Source of the DNA: Malachius bipustulatus
Lineage: Eukaryota > Arthropoda > Insecta > Coleoptera > Melyridae
Direction of reading: 5' to 3'
Assembly (NCBI GenBank): GCA_910589415.1
Contig: OU342637.1
Span: forward strand, 43,368,162-43,432,161
Length of the DNA: 64,000 bases
Each line of letters begins with the position of its first letter. Position 1 is the first letter of the stretch. A program made the position numbers and the translations under genes. The notes under the pieces were generated by a model. The model searched no databases, was not told where the DNA came from, and worked only from the letters and a program-made list of their open reading frames with translations. Shown here in pieces: positions 61,879 to 64,000 of this stretch.

Positions 61879-64000
61879 GACGCACTTTGGCTGCCCGCTA
61901 ACGAAAAATCAACGCTAGCGGCCATTGGTGGGCCGCTTACTGTCATTGGTGGGCCGCTAACGCAGCAAAGTGAGTGTCGTTATCGCAGTTGGCGTGTGGA
62001 TTCCAGGATTGCAAGAAAGTAATAAAAATGAACGGAGATCGCGACGCTAGCGGCCATTGGTGAGCCGCTAACGGTCATTGGTGGGCAGCTAACGCAGCCC
62101 GAGTGCGTGTCGCTAGCGCAGTTGACGTGTGGATTCCAGGATTGCAAGAAAGTAATAAAAATTAAAGGATATCGCGACGCTAGTGGCCATTGGTGGGCCG
62201 CTAACGGTCATTGGTGGGCCGCTAACGCAGCCCAAGTGCGTGTCGCTAGCGCAGTTGGCGTGTGGATTCCAGGATTGCATAAAAATAATAAAAATGAACG
62301 CTAGCGGCCATTGGTGGGCCGCTAACGGTCATTGGTGGGCCGCTAACGAAAAATGAACGCCATTGGTGGGCCGCTAACGAAAAATGACCCACTTTGGCTG
62401 CCCGCTAACGAAAAATGAACGCTAGCGGCCATTGGTGGGCCGCTAACGGTCATTGGTGGGCCGCTAACGCAGCAAAGTGAGTGTCGCTAGCGCAGTTGGC
62501 GTGTGGATTCCAGGATTGCAAGAAAGTAATAAAAATGAACGGAGATCGCGACGCTAGCGGCCATTGGTGGGCCGCTAACGGTCATTGGTGGGTCGCTAAC
62601 GCAGCCCAAGTGCGTGTCGCTAGCGCAGTTGGCGTGTGGATTCCAGGATTGCATAAAAGTAATAAAAATGAACGGAGATCGCGACGCTAGCGGCCATTGG
62701 TGGGCCGCTAACGGTCATTGGTGGGCCGCTAACGCAGCCCAAGTGCGTGTCGCTAGCACAGTTGGCGTGTGGATTCCAGGATTGCATAAAAGTAATAAAA
62801 ATGAAAGGAGATCGCGACGCTAGCGGCCATTGGTGGGCCGCTAACGGTCATTGGTGTTTCGCTAACCTAGCCCAAGTGCGTGTCGCTAACGCAGTTGGGG
62901 TGTGGATTCCAGGATTGCATAAAAGTAATAAGAATGAACGGAGATCGCGACGCTAGCGGCCATTGGTGGGCCGCTAACGGTTATTGGTGGGCCGCTAACG
63001 AAAAATGACCCACTTTGGCTGCCCGCTTGAAACGAACTATTGTTGATATTTATCGAAAAATAAACGCTAGCGGCCATTGGTGGGCCGCTAACGGTCATTG
63101 GTGGGCCGCTAACGCAGCAAAGTGAGTGTCGCTAGCGCAGTTGGCGTGTGGATTCCAGGATTGCAAGAAAGTAATAAAAATGAACGGAGATCGCGACGCT
63201 AGCGGCCATTGGTGGGCTGCTAACGGTCATTGGTGGGCCGCTAACGCAGCCCAAGTGCGTGTCGCTAGCGCAGTTGGCGTGTGGATTCCAGGATTGCATA
63301 AAAGTCATAAAAATGAACGGAGATCGCGATGTTAGCGGCAATTGGTGGGCCGCTAACGGCCATTGGTGGGCCGCTAACGCAGCCCAAGTGCGTGTCGCTA
63401 GCGCAGTTGGCGTGTGGATTCCAAAATTGCATGAAAGTAATAAAAATGAACGCTTGCGGCCATTTGTGAGCCGTTAAAGCAGAAAAGTGAGTGTCGCTAG
63501 CGCAGTTGGCGTGTGAATTCTAGAATTGCAAGAAAGTAACAAAAATGAACGGAGATCGCGACGCTAGCGGCCATTGGTTGGCCGCTAACGGTCATTGGTG
63601 GGCAGCTAACGCAGCCCGAGTGCGTGTCGCTAGCGCAGTTGGCGTGTAGATTCCAGGATTGCATCAAAGTAATAAAAATGAACGCTAGCGGCCATTGGTG
63701 AGCCGCTAACGGTCATTGGTGGTTCGCTAACGCAGCCCAAGTGCGTGTCGCTAGCGCAGTGGGCGTGTGGATTCCAGGATTGCATAAAAGTAATAAAAAT
63801 GAACGCTAGCGGCCATTGGTGGGCCGCTAACGGTCATTGGTGGGCCGCTAACGCAGCCCAAGTGCGTGTCGCTAGCGCAGTTGGCGTGTGGATTCCAGGA
63901 TTGCAAGAAAGTAATAAAAATGAACGGAGATCGCGACGCTAGCGGCCACTGGTGGGCCGCTAACGGTCATTGGTGATTCGCTAACGCAGCCCAAGTGCGT
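61879..64000 (+). repeat. 133-bp satellite array, right-hand block (+), continues past the window
   Basis: Starts in the middle of the spacer module (ACGCACTTTGGCTGCCCGC) that the retroposon split. Regular 133-bp spacing is clear (equivalent points at 62481, 62614, 62747). A local insert (TTGAAACGAACTATTGTTG) replaces part of one spacer module near 63027-63055. The array is still running at the window end. Confidence 0.96.

Noticed and set aside
2459..63942. More than one hundred open frames of 60-128 codons with a shared motif (for example GFQDCIKVIKMNGDRDASGHWW) that look like a repeated small-protein family
   Set aside because: They start at GTG, not ATG, overlap by shifting frame because the monomer is 133 bp, occur on both strands, and follow the satellite exactly. 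They are by-products of the repeat.
2399..64000. Possible CRISPR array (regular repeats)
   Set aside because: The whole monomer is conserved; there are no unique spacers between short repeats, and no cas genes. The context is eukaryotic.
2399..64000. CTAACG/CGTTAG boxes as interstitial telomeric repeats
   Set aside because: The insect telomere repeat is TTAGG in tandem. The boxes here are 8 bp, spaced by 21-24 bp, with no tandem TTAGG.

Overview
The window looks like repeat-dominated heterochromatin from an animal genome, most likely an insect. The support is the mobile-element mix (DIRS-like and CR1/Jockey-like retrotransposons, PHD-finger ORF1 retroposons, piggyBac-, hAT-, Harbinger- and mariner-type elements, long foldback elements ending in CAGGGTGTCCC or CAGGGTGGCCC) and the AT-rich sequence between repeats. 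I cannot name the species. I see no intact host gene. Every coding segment I can support belongs to a mobile element, and most are broken.

About 35 kb of the 64 kb is one GC- and CpG-rich satellite with a monomer of about 133 bp (a 121-bp form lacks a 12-bp block). Each monomer carries CGCTAGCG/CGCTAACG boxes on a 21-24 bp pitch. The array runs in + orientation at 2399-11477, - at 12054-32467, and + again at 48716-51024, 56246-57440 and 61879-64000. It is organised in higher-order repeats: 1,552 + 2,755 + 2,755 bp in the first block, and a series of 1.8-3.2 kb units with a 7,428-bp block duplication in the second.

Layout: 1-2398 holds AT-rich sequence and a wrecked DIRS-like retrotransposon. 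2399-11477 is + satellite. 11478-12007 is a solitary piece of a CAGTAG-ended element. 12054-32467 is - satellite. 32468-48715 is a large element with inverted arms of about 2.1 kb (unique sequence) around an 8.6-kb spacer. The left arm carries a piggyBac-type MITE and the right arm a 5'-truncated LINE, so each arm preserves the other's empty site. The spacer holds a hAT-type MITE and two long foldback elements. 48716-51024 is + satellite that mirrors the left flank, so inverted symmetry continues out of the element into the array. 51025-56245 is a 5.2-kb TIR element with TA target duplication and seven perfect TGACGTCA sites near its ends. It contains a foldback with a transposase HTH remnant and an intact ORF1-only retroposon. 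57441-61878 is a second, inverted ORF1-only copy interrupted by a Harbinger-like element (itself holding a concatenated foldback) and by another piggyBac-type MITE. Satellite resumes to the end.

The elements give a relative history. Satellite came first, then the CAGTAG element, the CRE-rich element and the retroposons, then the MITEs and foldbacks. Inverted duplication produced the palindrome before the MITE at 33252 and the LINE at 44836 inserted, because each of these is present in only one arm.
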